Shown piece by piece: positions 52,395 to 61,483 of a stretch of DNA of 64,000 bases; position 1 is the stretch's first letter, and every line of letters begins with the position of its first letter. The notes below the pieces were generated by a model. That model was not told the DNA's origin. It worked only from the letters and a program-made list of their open reading frames with translations, and did not search any database. The DNA comes from Halalkalicoccus subterraneus (lineage in GTDB: Archaea; Halobacteriota; Halobacteria; Halobacteriales; Halalkalicoccaceae): positions 1-64,000 of the forward strand of contig NZ_RDQG01000024.1 in NCBI RefSeq assembly GCF_003697815.1, written 5' to 3'. The position numbers were made by a program, and so were the translations under genes.

Positions 52395-53051
52395 ATGTTT
52401 ATTGCGACGGTTCACTTCACACAACACCGGGACTGTATCCTTCGACGACTCACTACGGACGTCGACAGTCCCGTCCCGATCGAGATCGAAGAGATACAGA
52501 ACGGGCTCGTGACGTTCGTTCTCCGTTCGGGTCGCCATACCGACGCGTTTCAGCCGGTGCTCGAAGCCGCCGATCACGTCGAACACGTCAAGCGCCTCGA
52601 CGACGAGAACCTGCTCGTCACCAAACCGTCCTGTGGAGCGTACTCGGCCATCTATCAGAATCACGGTACGCTCCGGCGCTCGAACACCGTTTCAGGCCGA
52701 CAACGAGAATACAACGTCCTCGCGTTCCGTCGCGAGGATCTCAAGAACATCCTCGACGATCTGGGTACGTTCGGGACGGTCACGCTCGGAAAACTCGAGG
52801 AGTTCAGGGCGGACATCGATTCGCCGCTGACCGACCGACAGCGCGACGTCGCCATCGAAGCGCTCACGCGTGGGTACTACGACTGGCCACGGGCGATCAC
52901 GAACGAAGCGCTCGCCGAGGAGTTGGGGATCAGCCGTGCTACCCTACAGGAACACCTCCGGAAGGCAGAACGGGCATTGCTTTCCGCCGCCCTCGTGGAC
53001 GGGCACAAGCGAACCGGCGAGGGACGGTTCGAGCGCATCGAACTCGAGTAA
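52395..53051 (+). CDS. HTH_10 (Bat-type) transcription regulator
   Basis: This is a 218-residue protein. The N-terminal 150 residues form an ACT-like or bacterio-opsin-activator sensory part (MFIATVHFTQHRDCILRRLTTD, PIEIEEIQNGLVTFVLRSG). The C-terminal HTH_10 domain reads SPLTDRQRDVAIEALTRGYYDWPRAITNEALAEELGISRATLQEHLRKAERALL (about residues 150-203). HTH_10 proteins are haloarchaeal activators or repressors, often controlling the neighbouring operon. It lies between the hyu operon and the BMP/ABC importer operon, so both are likely targets. Confidence 0.88.
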   Translation: MFIATVHFTQHRDCILRRLTTDVDSPVPIEIEEIQNGLVTFVLRSGRHTDAFQPVLEAADHVEHVKRLDDENLLVTKPSCGAYSAIYQNHGTLRRSNTVSGRQREYNVLAFRREDLKNILDDLGTFGTVTLGKLEEFRADIDSPLTDRQRDVAIEALTRGYYDWPRAITNEALAEELGISRATLQEHLRKAERALLSAALVDGHKRTGEGRFERIELE

Positions 53052-53218
53052 CCCATCGACTAGAGGCGCTTTCAATCCTCGATCGAACGTTCTGTTCCAT
53101 CACAAACTGCGGTCGTCTAGTCGATGCTGCCGGTCCATCTCCCGAGGGCCGAGACGGGTGGGGACCACCGTTACAGTGCCATATTCATGTAACGTAACGA
53201 ACTACTCTATACGAAATG

Positions 53219-53228
53219 GTTAAATATG
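53219..53228 (+). promoter_or_regulatory. TATA box of the BMP/ABC importer operon
   Basis: GTTAAATATG lies 38 bases upstream of the chosen ATG (53261), giving a short leader of about 10 bases. The alternative start at 53216 would lie within this box, which argues against it. Confidence 0.5.
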
Positions 53229-53260
53229 TAGAATATCTCTGTATCAAGAGAACTACTCAC

Positions 53261-54409
53261 ATGGGAGATTCATACAATGATTCCACGGATTCGAGGACAG
53301 GGCGTGAGACGACGAACATCGATCGACGGTCCGTCCTCGCATCCGGGGCGGCCATCATCAGTGCGACGAGTCTCGCCGGCTGTCTCGGTGGCGATGAATC
53401 AGGTAACGGTAATGATAGCGGTGGTGGTGGGTCCGGAGGCGGGACGACGAACGTCGCGATCGTCTCGAGCCCCGCTGGGTTCGACGACAACGCGTTCAAC
53501 GACCTCGCGCTCGAAGGCCTCCAGACCGCCGCGGAGGAGTACGACATCGAGATCAACGAGGTCGAGGAGACCGAACAGGCCCAGTACCAGTCGACACAGT
53601 CCGAACTCGCGAGTAGCGGCGAGTACGACCTCATCGTGCTGGTCTCGTACAACCACACCGAGGCGCTGACCCAGAACGCCGCCGACTACCCCGACCAGAA
53701 CTGGATGCTCATCAACGACCACGTCGAAGAACCGAACGTGGCCGGCTACACGTGGGCCAACCACGAGATGTCGTATCTGGCGGGCGTTCTGGCCGGGACA
53801 ATGACGACCGAGGAACTCTCGCAAGGGGGTATTTCCAACGATCCCGCCACCGCCCAGATCGGCTTCGTCGGCGGCGTCGACGAATCGCTCATCAACGCCT
53901 TCGAGCAGTCCTACGTCGCCGGCGCCGAGTGGGTCAACCAGGACGTCGAGGTCAACGTCGGCTACATCGGCGACTACACCGACACGGACACGGCCGCAGA
54001 CATCGCCAGCTCCCAGTACGGTGCCGGGGCGGACATCGTCTATCACGCCGCCGCGGCCGCGGGCCGAGGCGTCTTCGAGGCCGCCCAGGAGAACGGCCGC
54101 CTCGCCATCGGCGTCGATTCCGATCAGTCCCAGACGCTGCCCGATTTCCAGGACGTCATCCTCGGCTCGGCGGTCAAGTACATCAACGAAGGGACCCGCG
54201 AGGTCGCGGTCGCGATCGCCGAGGGGAACTTCGAGAGCGTGACCGGCGACAACACGCTGGGATTAGAAGACGAGGCTGTCGACTGCGTCATCGGTCAGGC
54301 GTTCGAGGGCCAGCTCCCCGATGCGGTTCAGCAGAACCTTGATGAAGCCAAACAGGGCATCACGAACGGCGATATCACCGTTCCCTGTAGCGCCTCCGGT
54401 TGCAACTAA
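53261..54409 (+). CDS. BMP-family solute-binding lipoprotein
   Basis: This 382-residue lipoprotein has a twin-arginine signal (DRRSVLASGAAIISATSLAGC, lipobox LAGC with Cys41), then a Gly/Ser spacer. The BMP (PnrA-like) domain has AGFDDNAFNDLALEGLQTAAEE, YDLIVLVSYNHTEALTQNAADYPDQNW, YLAGVLAGTMT, DIVYHAAAAAGRGVFEAAQE and AIGVDSDQSQTLPDFQDVILGSAVKYIN. BMP receptors bind nucleosides and related heterocycles. In this operon the ligand could be a nucleobase or hydantoin. The start at 53261 keeps a compact twin-arginine signal peptide. Confidence 0.93.
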   Translation: MGDSYNDSTDSRTGRETTNIDRRSVLASGAAIISATSLAGCLGGDESGNGNDSGGGGSGGGTTNVAIVSSPAGFDDNAFNDLALEGLQTAAEEYDIEINEVEETEQAQYQSTQSELASSGEYDLIVLVSYNHTEALTQNAADYPDQNWMLINDHVEEPNVAGYTWANHEMSYLAGVLAGTMTTEELSQGGISNDPATAQIGFVGGVDESLINAFEQSYVAGAEWVNQDVEVNVGYIGDYTDTDTAADIASSQYGAGADIVYHAAAAAGRGVFEAAQENGRLAIGVDSDQSQTLPDFQDVILGSAVKYINEGTREVAVAIAEGNFESVTGDNTLGLEDEAVDCVIGQAFEGQLPDAVQQNLDEAKQGITNGDITVPCSASGCN

Positions 54410-54460
54410 TCGTCACTTCCCTCGAATATATGTCCGCCTGTCCGCATTCACATCGGTATC

Positions 54461-56047
54461 ATGAGCACAGATAACGCATACACGCCGGCAGTCCGGCTCG
54501 ACGGAATCACCAAACGTTTCGGCGATGTCGTCGCGAACGACGCGGTCGATTTCACCCTAGAGCAGGGAACCGTCCACGCTCTGCTCGGCGAGAACGGATC
54601 GGGCAAGACGACGCTGATGAGCGTCCTCTATGGGCTCTACGATCAGGATGCGGGAACGATCGTCGTCGACGGCGACCCCCGGACGTTCGACTCCCCGCGG
54701 GACGCCATGGACGCGGGGATCGGCATGATCCACCAGCACTTCCAGCTCGTGGAACCGATGACCGTTCTGCAGAACGTCATCCTCGGCCACGAACCGACTG
54801 CGAACGGATTGGTCGACGAGGCGACCGCCAGGGAGGACGTCGAAGCCATCTGCTCGCGCTACGAGTTCGACGTCGACCGCCATCTCGACACGCCGATTCG
54901 AGATCTCGACCTCGGTGCCCGCCAACGCGTCGAGATCGTGAAAAGCCTCTATCGTGGTGCCGACGTCCTCATCCTCGACGAACCGACGGCCGTCCTCACG
55001 CCCCAGGAGGTCGACCGACTGCTCGACGTGATGGACGAACTCACGGCGACCGGACGCTCGCTGGTCTTCATCACGCATAAACTGGACGAGGCGCTCACAG
55101 CGGCCGATCATATCACCGTCCTTCGGGACGGCACGGCCGTCGACACCGTGAACGCGGCCGAAACCTCCGAGCAGGAACTGGCCCGGATGATGGTCGGTCG
55201 GGAGGTGCTGTTCGATCGTCGACCACGGGAGACGACGCCCGGCGACCCCGTTCTCGAGGTCGACGAGCTGCGGGTGCAGGGCGATCACGGCCTCGAGCAG
55301 GTCCGTGGCATCGACTGTACCGTTCGAAAGGGCGAGATCCTCGGCATCGCGGGCGTTCAGGGTAACGGCCAGACCGAACTGGTCGAGGCACTCACCGGGA
55401 TCCGGCCCGTCGAGTCGGGCACCGTGCGGTTCGACGACCGAGAGATCACCGAGATGAGTCGTCGACGCCGCATCGAGGCCGGTATCGCCTACGTCCCGGA
55501 GGATCGCCAGACCGAGGGACTGGTACAGGACTACGATCTGGTCCGGAACGCGCTGCTCGGTAATCAGACCGTCGAGCCCTACATCAGCCGCGGATTCATC
55601 GACTGGCCGGCCGTCCGTGAGCACGCCGAAGCCATCATCGCGGAGTACGACGTGCAGCCGCCGAACCCCGATACACAGGCGGCATCGCTTTCGGGGGGCA
55701 ACCAGCAGAAGTTCATCGTCGGTCGGGAGATCGAACACGATCCCGTGGTCATGGTCGCGTCCCATCCGACTCGCGGCGTCGACATCGGGTCGATCGAGTT
55801 CATCCACAACCGGCTGCTGGAGCTGCGGGATGCGGGGCTGGGGATCGTGCTGGTCTCCTCGAAACTCGAGGAGATCCGGACGCTCTCCGATCGCATCGCG
55901 GTAATGTACGAGGGTGAGTTCATCGATACGGTCGATCCCGAGGCCGTCACTGACGAGGAACTCGGTCTGCTGATGGCCGGTCACGGTCGTGACGTGGAAG
56001 GATCGACCGAAAACGCCCCGGAGGGGGATGGCGGGGTGCGGACGTGA
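54461..56047 (+). CDS. double-domain ABC ATPase of nucleoside-type importer
   Basis: This is a 528-residue protein. Domain 1: Walker A LLGENGSGKTTLMS (about residue 43), Q-loop MIHQHFQLV, signature LDLGARQRVEIVKS, Walker B VLILDEPTAVL. Domain 2: degenerate Walker A GIAGVQGNGQTELVEA, signature LSGGNQQKFIVGRE, and a changed Walker B VVMVASHPTRGVD. One active and one degenerate site is usual for sugar/nucleoside (CUT2/BMP-type) ATPases such as YufO/NupO. Downstream permease genes overlap by four bases each. Confidence 0.94.
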   Translation: MSTDNAYTPAVRLDGITKRFGDVVANDAVDFTLEQGTVHALLGENGSGKTTLMSVLYGLYDQDAGTIVVDGDPRTFDSPRDAMDAGIGMIHQHFQLVEPMTVLQNVILGHEPTANGLVDEATAREDVEAICSRYEFDVDRHLDTPIRDLDLGARQRVEIVKSLYRGADVLILDEPTAVLTPQEVDRLLDVMDELTATGRSLVFITHKLDEALTAADHITVLRDGTAVDTVNAAETSEQELARMMVGREVLFDRRPRETTPGDPVLEVDELRVQGDHGLEQVRGIDCTVRKGEILGIAGVQGNGQTELVEALTGIRPVESGTVRFDDREITEMSRRRRIEAGIAYVPEDRQTEGLVQDYDLVRNALLGNQTVEPYISRGFIDWPAVREHAEAIIAEYDVQPPNPDTQAASLSGGNQQKFIVGREIEHDPVVMVASHPTRGVDIGSIEFIHNRLLELRDAGLGIVLVSSKLEEIRTLSDRIAVMYEGEFIDTVDPEAVTDEELGLLMAGHGRDVEGSTENAPEGDGGVRT

Positions 56048-57177
56048 GCGGCTCGGACTCGCCGCGCGGCCGTGCGATTCTCGACCGAGCCGCCGCCAGG
56101 ATGCTGGATGCGACGGTCCTCCAACGATTCGCCATCGCGATGGCGGCGACGGCACTGGCGCTGTTGATCGGGCTGGTCGTCGTGGCCGCGTCCGGCTACG
56201 ACCCGGTACAGTTCCTCCGCCAGCTGATCGAGGGCTCGTTTGGCGATGGAAACGCCACCGCCCGGACGCTGAAGTTCACGACGTTGTTCGTCTTGACCGG
56301 CGTCTCCGTGGCGATCGCGTTTCGTGCCGGTGTGTTCAACATTGGCGTGCAGGGCCAGTTCGTCGTCGGCGGGTTCGCGACCGTCCTCTCGATCCTCTGG
56401 CTCGCCCCCTTCGTCCCGGCTGGCCCAATCGGTGGCGTTGCACTCATGCTGGTGGGCACGCTCGCCGCAGTGGTCGCCGGCGGCGCCTACGCGGCAATTC
56501 CCGGCGTCTTGAAGGCCTACGGCGGCGCGAACGAGATCATCACCACGATCATGCTGAACTTCATCGCCGTCGGGGTCGTCGGCTGGCTCGTCGAAGGGCC
56601 GCTTCGGGGCGAGGGAAACCGGGCACCCAATACCGAACGGCTCCCCGAGTCCGTCTCGCTCCCACAGATCGTCTACGACAACCCCGATTTCTCGGTGATC
56701 GGGCTCGGTGTTGCACTCGCTGTCGTCGCGGTCGTCGCCGTCGTACTGACCCGAACCGGATTCGGCTACGACATGGTGACCAGCGGACACCAGGAGTCCG
56801 CGGCGACGTACTCGGGGGTCGATGCCAAGCGGACGATCGTCGCGACCATGACGTTCTCCGGGATGATCGCCGGCGTCGCCGGTGCGGTCTTCGCAATCAT
56901 GATCCAGGGCTACTACAGCGATCCAAGCGGGATCGGGACGTACGGGTTCGACGCTATCGCCGTCAGCCTGCTGGCGGCGAACAACCCCCTCGGCGTGATA
57001 CCGGCGGGGCTCTTGTTCGGCGGCCTCGAGTCCGCCGGATCGTACATCGGCATCAGTAGCGATGTCCCTGTTCAGCTGATCGACGGGATCAGCGGGCTCG
57101 TCGTTCTGTTCGTTGCTGTCCCGGAGCTGTTCCGCATGGCGGCCCAACGGACCAGCCTGGGAGGTGACTCGCGATGA
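56044..57177 (+). CDS. ABC importer permease (BMP/CUT2 type), subunit 1
   Basis: This 377-residue permease of the BPD_transp_2 family has TTLFVLTGVSVAIAFRAGVFNIGVQGQFVVGGF (about residue 75-108), GGANEIITTIMLNFIAVGVVGWLVEGPL and the C-terminal GIGTYGFDAIAVSLLAANNPLGVIPAGLLFGGLESAG. About nine TMs. It starts with GTG at 56044 inside the ATPase stop. It pairs with the next permease as a heterodimer, as in YufP/YufQ nucleoside importers. Confidence 0.93.
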   Translation: MSGSDSPRGRAILDRAAARMLDATVLQRFAIAMAATALALLIGLVVVAASGYDPVQFLRQLIEGSFGDGNATARTLKFTTLFVLTGVSVAIAFRAGVFNIGVQGQFVVGGFATVLSILWLAPFVPAGPIGGVALMLVGTLAAVVAGGAYAAIPGVLKAYGGANEIITTIMLNFIAVGVVGWLVEGPLRGEGNRAPNTERLPESVSLPQIVYDNPDFSVIGLGVALAVVAVVAVVLTRTGFGYDMVTSGHQESAATYSGVDAKRTIVATMTFSGMIAGVAGAVFAIMIQGYYSDPSGIGTYGFDAIAVSLLAANNPLGVIPAGLLFGGLESAGSYIGISSDVPVQLIDGISGLVVLFVAVPELFRMAAQRTSLGGDSR

Positions 57178-58223
57178 ACGTCCGCGAAAGCGCTGCCCGC
57201 AACCGCGTCCGGATCGGGAGCGCCATTGCCCTGATCGTGCTGGCCGTGGTGGTCACGATCTGGGCGGACCTACCGCTTGCGGACCTCTTCACGGTCGGGT
57301 TCGTCAGTCGATCGCTACAGGCGGCCACACCGATCGCGCTTGCGGCCATCGGTGGACTGTACGCCGAGAAAAGCGGCGTGTTCAACATCGGACTCGAGGG
57401 GTTCATGATCTTCGGCGCGGTCAACACGGCGGCGATCATGTGGCTCCTGAGTGGGGGCTCGCCCACGCAGGGTGACCTCTGGTTGGCCATGCTCGCGTCG
57501 GTTCTGCTCACCCTCTTGTACACCGTGCTGTTCGCCGTGTTGCTGATCCGTTACAAGGCCGATCAGATCGTCGCGGGCTTGGCGGTCTGGTTCATCGGCC
57601 TCGGGTTCGGTCCTTTCATGGCCGTCCGCCTCTGGGGGAGCCGGAACAGTCCGGGCCTCGAGGGCATCGACACCGTCACGATCCCTGTCCTCTCGGAAAT
57701 CCCGGTGCTGGGATCGATCCTCTTCGATACCTCGCCGCTGGTGTGGCTCACTGGGATTCTGGCCGTGGCGGCCTGGATCGTCCTCTATCGGACCCGCTAT
57801 GGCTACTGGCTGCAGGCGGCCGGTGAGAACCCGGAAGCGCTGGATACGGCGGGCATCAACGTCACTCGGGTCCGGTACGCGGCAGTGATCTTCTCCGGCG
57901 CAATGGCGGGGTTGGGCGGTGCTGTGTTGCTGGCACACGCGGGGTCGTTCACGGGCACCGGCGATACGATGGTCAACGGGCGGGGATGGATCGGCATCGT
58001 GGCCTATCTGTTCGGCAACTACAACCCGCTCGGCGCGGCGGCCGCGGCGCTGCTGTTCGGGGGCTTGGACATGCTACAGATCCAGTTTCAGACCGTCGGC
58101 ATCGAGCTGCCAAACCGGCTCGTCAACCTCTTCCCGTATCTGGCCGTGATCATCGTGCTGACGATTTGGGGCTCGACGCGGGTCCCGTCGGCGGTCGGCG
58201 AGCCCTACGAGAGCGAGGAGTAA
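57174..58223 (+). CDS. ABC importer permease (BMP/CUT2 type), subunit 2
   Basis: This is a 349-residue BPD_transp_2 permease with ATPIALAAIGGLYAEKSGVFNIGLEGFMIFGA (about residue 47-78), LLIRYKADQIVAGLAVWFIGLGF, ENPEALDTAGINVTRVRYAAVIFSGAMAGLGGAVL (coupling-helix region) and GRGWIGIVAYLFGNYNPLGAAAAALLFGGLDML. It overlaps the preceding permease by four bases and ends the importer operon. Confidence 0.93.
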   Translation: MNVRESAARNRVRIGSAIALIVLAVVVTIWADLPLADLFTVGFVSRSLQAATPIALAAIGGLYAEKSGVFNIGLEGFMIFGAVNTAAIMWLLSGGSPTQGDLWLAMLASVLLTLLYTVLFAVLLIRYKADQIVAGLAVWFIGLGFGPFMAVRLWGSRNSPGLEGIDTVTIPVLSEIPVLGSILFDTSPLVWLTGILAVAAWIVLYRTRYGYWLQAAGENPEALDTAGINVTRVRYAAVIFSGAMAGLGGAVLLAHAGSFTGTGDTMVNGRGWIGIVAYLFGNYNPLGAAAAALLFGGLDMLQIQFQTVGIELPNRLVNLFPYLAVIIVLTIWGSTRVPSAVGEPYESEE

Positions 58224-58324
58224 GGGCCCGGTTTCGCCGACGTCGAGTCGTCTTTCGATCGGTCGTCGTATCTCTCCTTCTGTTCTCCATCCGAAGACGT
58301 GCCTTTACGACGGCATTCCCCTCG

Positions 58325-59260
58325 CTATCGAACCATTTCCGCGATGAGCTCGCTGGCCGTCCGTCGTACCGCGTTGTCGCTCTCCAGTTCACCGTCCCAG
58401 CCCATCCCGGTGAGCTTCTCGATCGAGAGACGCATCTTCGGCACGTCACCGGTCCAGCCGCGCTCGCCGCCCGTGTACTCGTAGTCGGGATCGAGTCCGA
58501 GCTCGTCGCTGACGATATCGGCGATCCGGTTGACCGACGTCGTCGTCCGCGTTCCGAGATTGACCGTGTTCATCGGCCGGTCGGCGTGCTCGATGACGTG
58601 GAACATGGCATCGAGACAGTCCTCGATATACATGTAGGACTTCTCCTGAAGGCCATTGCCGAGGATCGTCAGCGTCTCGGGATTCGCTTGCAGCTTCTCG
58701 ATGAAGTCCGGGATCACTGCGCCGCGAAGCCCCGACCCCACGATGTTGGCGAACCGGAAGTTCCAGACCGTCATTCCGTGGGTATGGGCGTACGTTGAGA
58801 GCAGGCTTTCGTCGGCGAGCTTGCTCGCTCCATAGACGCTGATCGGTTCGAGAGGAGCGTAGTCTTCGGGAGTCGGTCGGGGTGCTTCCCCGTAGACGGT
58901 CGATGAGGAGGTAAACGCGATCTCCGAGACACCGGCATCATCCATCGCCTCGAGGACGTTGTAGGTCATCGCTGTGTTGGCCTCGAACTGCTCGCGTGGA
59001 TCCTCGTCGTTGACGGATTTGCGCGCTGCGAGGTGGAATACACCGTCGATACGACTGTCGATTACCTCGCTTACGAGGTCACGGTCGGTCAGATCGCCCT
59101 CGATCAGTTCGACACTACTGGGCAGCGTCGATCGCTGACTGTTCGAGAAATCATCGACCACAACGACGTCGTTCCCCTCGGCAAGGAGTCGTTCAGTGAG
59201 GTGCGAACCGATAAACCCAGCGCCGCCAGTAATGAGGATCCTGCTGTCCGTCAAATCCAT
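58325..59260 (-). CDS. NAD-dependent epimerase/dehydratase (UDP-glucose 4-epimerase-like)
   Basis: This is a 311-residue extended SDR. Glycine motif ILITGGAGFIGSHLTERLL (residues 8-26), acidic VVVDDFSNS, HLAARKSVNDED, active site FTSSSTVYGEA (Ser/Thr) and ISVYGASKLADE (Tyr-x3-Lys, about residue 143-147), and RFANIVGSGLRGAVIPDFIEKL. The substrate half contains MYIEDCLDAMFHVIEH, as in UDP-galactose/glucuronate epimerases. It probably feeds surface glycan or S-layer glycosylation. It is similar in its motifs to the partial gene at 1-371. Confidence 0.92.
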   Translation of the reverse strand: MDLTDSRILITGGAGFIGSHLTERLLAEGNDVVVVDDFSNSQRSTLPSSVELIEGDLTDRDLVSEVIDSRIDGVFHLAARKSVNDEDPREQFEANTAMTYNVLEAMDDAGVSEIAFTSSSTVYGEAPRPTPEDYAPLEPISVYGASKLADESLLSTYAHTHGMTVWNFRFANIVGSGLRGAVIPDFIEKLQANPETLTILGNGLQEKSYMYIEDCLDAMFHVIEHADRPMNTVNLGTRTTTSVNRIADIVSDELGLDPDYEYTGGERGWTGDVPKMRLSIEKLTGMGWDGELESDNAVRRTASELIAEMVR

Positions 59261-59340
59261 GACTAAATGTTACGCACTCTCGTTATTCATGTTTCGATTG
59301 TATCGAACCTAGATTGATCCGTTGTTCGAGTGTCCCCTTT

Positions 59341-59493
59341 CTACTGGTTCCACAGGACGACTCTCGGAGTTCCACACTCCGTACAGGTCACTGAACTCTG
59401 GTCTTTGTACTCCCCTTCCGCGAGATCGCCGCCACAGTCGGGACACGTCTCGTCTGCTACCGATAGCTCCGTGATACTTTGAACAACGTCCAT
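59341..59493 (-). CDS. 50-residue zinc-ribbon protein (HVO_A0556-like)
   Basis: A short gene reads MDVVQSITELSVADETCPDCGGDLAEGEYKDQSSVTCTECGTPRVVLWNQ in pieces: CPDC at residues 17-20 and CTEC at about 37-40, with CGG and CGT turns, then a W near the end. Two CxxCG knuckles 20 residues apart form one zinc ribbon. The pattern matches the haloarchaeal mini zinc-finger group I know as HVO_A0556-like; such proteins affect swarming and biofilm in some haloarchaea, but function here is unknown. A longer frame in another register over the same bases is not protein-like. Confidence 0.7.
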   Translation of the reverse strand: MDVVQSITELSVADETCPDCGGDLAEGEYKDQSSVTCTECGTPRVVLWNQ

Positions 59494-59565
59494 ATATCAC
59501 ACTCTATCTAATACGTAATAAATACACGTAGTGGCCCATGACAGGTTGTCCGGTACGTGGGGGCA

Positions 59566-60687
59566 TTAGTTCTCGTCGGTGTCGCCTGGATCGCTCATCG
59601 CTGGTGCAGTACCGTTTCCCGCTCCGCCAGTTTCCGTCTCGTCTCGCGGAATTCGGGTCGTCTCTCCAGTACGCTCCCGAGCAAAGCAATCGAGAGTGAG
59701 TTTCACACCGCCGAGGACGACGGGTCCGATGAACAGCCCGACGGCACCGAAGGCGACGAGCCCACCGAAGATACCGACGACGACGATTGTGGAGTTGTAG
59801 GCGCTAGTCTGGCCGATCAAGGCAGGCCGGAAGTACGTATCCGAGAGGGTCACCAGTAGTCCGTATACGGCTATCGCCGCACCGGCGGTTGGCCGCCCCA
59901 TTACGGTGAGGTACGCTGCCGCCGGAACCCAGACCCCAAACGCGCCGACGAGGGGAAGCAGTGTCAACACGAAGGTGGCGACTGTGAGAAAGACCACCGC
60001 CGGAACGCCGGCGACCAGCAACCCGATACCCAACAACACCGCCTGAATGGCCGCGACGGCGACGTTCCCGACGACCGAGGCCCACATGAGCTGATCGAGT
60101 CCCGTACGGAGTTCGTCCAGCACCGCATCGTCGACCGGTAACACCCATTGGACCCACGCGAGGAGCCGCTCTCCATCGCGCAACAGGGCGAAGAGGACGA
60201 ACAACGTGACCGTTAGCCCGATGAACAGACTCGGCAAGCCGCCGACGACGTTGATTGCCCCGATCGTGATGTCCTGGAGAGTCGTCGCGATCCGCTCCTG
60301 GTTCGCCTCGTAGAGGGCGACGAAATCGACGGCATACTCGTTGGTCTCGAGTACGTCCTGGATCATTCCGACGGTGAGCTGCCCTTCTCTGAACGAATCG
60401 ACAACCCCGAGTGACTGTTGTACAGCCACCGTCACGACGTAGACCAGCGGGAGCAAGACGAGCAGTAACGTGGCGATGACGACGGAGATCGCCGCGACCG
60501 TCGGCCTGATGTACCGTTCGATGCGTTGCTGGATGGGATGCAGGATATACGCGAGCACGACGCCGAACAGGACGAACTGGAAATACGGCAGTAGAACGAA
60601 CAGCCCGAGGAGACTGCTCAGTAGCGCGAGTGCGGTCAAACCGGGCTGTTTGACGATCCACTCCGGTGGATCGGGGCTGACTGGCAT
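59566..60687 (-). CDS. AI-2E family transporter-like membrane protein
   Basis: This is a 373-residue protein with about eight TMs: LALLSSLLGLFVLLPYFQFVLFGVVLAYILHPI at the N-terminus, IRPTVAAISVVIATLLLVLLPLVYVV, then a soluble middle. The C-terminal half has LLGIGLLVAGVPAVVFLTVATFVLTLLPLVGAFGVWVPAAAYL and the DTYFRPALIGQTSAYNSTIVVVGIFGGLVAFGAVGLFIGPVVL block typical of the family. Members include the quorum-signal exporter TqsA and Na+/H+ antiporters. Halophilic members may be antiporters. Single gene. Confidence 0.88.
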   Translation of the reverse strand: MPVSPDPPEWIVKQPGLTALALLSSLLGLFVLLPYFQFVLFGVVLAYILHPIQQRIERYIRPTVAAISVVIATLLLVLLPLVYVVTVAVQQSLGVVDSFREGQLTVGMIQDVLETNEYAVDFVALYEANQERIATTLQDITIGAINVVGGLPSLFIGLTVTLFVLFALLRDGERLLAWVQWVLPVDDAVLDELRTGLDQLMWASVVGNVAVAAIQAVLLGIGLLVAGVPAVVFLTVATFVLTLLPLVGAFGVWVPAAAYLTVMGRPTAGAAIAVYGLLVTLSDTYFRPALIGQTSAYNSTIVVVGIFGGLVAFGAVGLFIGPVVLGGVKLTLDCFARERTGETTRIPRDETETGGAGNGTAPAMSDPGDTDEN

Positions 60688-60829
60688 AGACAGAGATGCA
60701 ACAGCCTCCTCAATGAGCCCGTTGGTACGCTACGCCAGATGTCCCGATTTAACGGGGGGTATCGAACGCTGTCGCCTTTCAACCGCGGGCGGAAAGTCGG
60801 TGGTCACCCACCATAGATTCGATTTCCTG

Positions 60830-61483
60830 CTAGTTCTCGTCCGTCTCCTCGGTGACCCCGTCCATCTCGTCAAGGACTTCGTTGGTGAACTCCTCGCTCG
60901 TCATGTCGTCATCCATGAACTGTTGTAGCCATCGGACATCCAGGAGGAACGCAATCCGCGACTTTTTATCCTCATCGTAAAGTCTAAACTCTATCTCCTC
61001 AACATTTGAGAAGAACTCTCCAGCATCAGCATTACGAATCGCGTTTTCGAACGCGGGCGCAAGCGCTTGGAGTTCCTCGGCTAACTCGTTCTGGTCCGTT
61101 GTTGTCAGCATCACCTTGATCTTAAGCCGGTGGTCGTGGTAGCTGACCTCCTTCACGTGGATGACATCACTATCGATCTCGAAGTTCTCTCGATCGAATC
61201 CGGGGATGCCTTCTTTGTCCTCATGCTCTTCGTCATCCTCTTTGTCCTCATGCTCTTTGCCATCCTCTTTGTCCTCATCCTTCCCTCCGTCTTTGTCACC
61301 ATCGTCGTTGCCGTTGCTATCGTCGTGACCATCAGATCCGTCATCACCATTGGTCTCGTCATCGGGCTCCGAATCGGTGGTATCGTTCTCATCATCCCCA
61401 CTCTGGTCTTCGTCGCCGACACAGCCGGCCAGGAGGGTTGTGAACAGGGCACCGCTTCCGAGGAGTACTTTTCGTCTCTCCAT
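60830..61483 (-). CDS. lipoprotein with Asp/Glu/Lys-rich linker
   Basis: This is a 217-residue lipoprotein. MERRKVLLGSGALFTTLLAGC (lipobox LAGC, Cys21) leads into a 70-residue disordered linker of alternating acid and Lys (DGSDGHDDSNGNDDGDKDGG, then repeats of EDKED-x-EHEDKE). A folded C-terminal domain follows (about residues 95-205: VIHVKEVSYHDHRLKIKVMLTT, RIAFLLDVRWLQQFM). The linker bases repeat imperfectly (units around CTCATGCTCTTTGTCCTC on the plus strand), so it probably grew by slippage. A surface-exposed role is inferred; the domain is not recognised. Confidence 0.75.
   Translation of the reverse strand: MERRKVLLGSGALFTTLLAGCVGDEDQSGDDENDTTDSEPDDETNGDDGSDGHDDSNGNDDGDKDGGKDEDKEDGKEHEDKEDDEEHEDKEGIPGFDRENFEIDSDVIHVKEVSYHDHRLKIKVMLTTTDQNELAEELQALAPAFENAIRNADAGEFFSNVEEIEFRLYDEDKKSRIAFLLDVRWLQQFMDDDMTSEEFTNEVLDEMDGVTEETDEN

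Noticed and set aside
59309-59500. 63-codon minus-strand frame over the zinc-ribbon gene
   Set aside because: The frame is Arg/Ser-rich. The neighbouring register encodes a clear two-knuckle zinc ribbon in the same bases, so that one is the gene.
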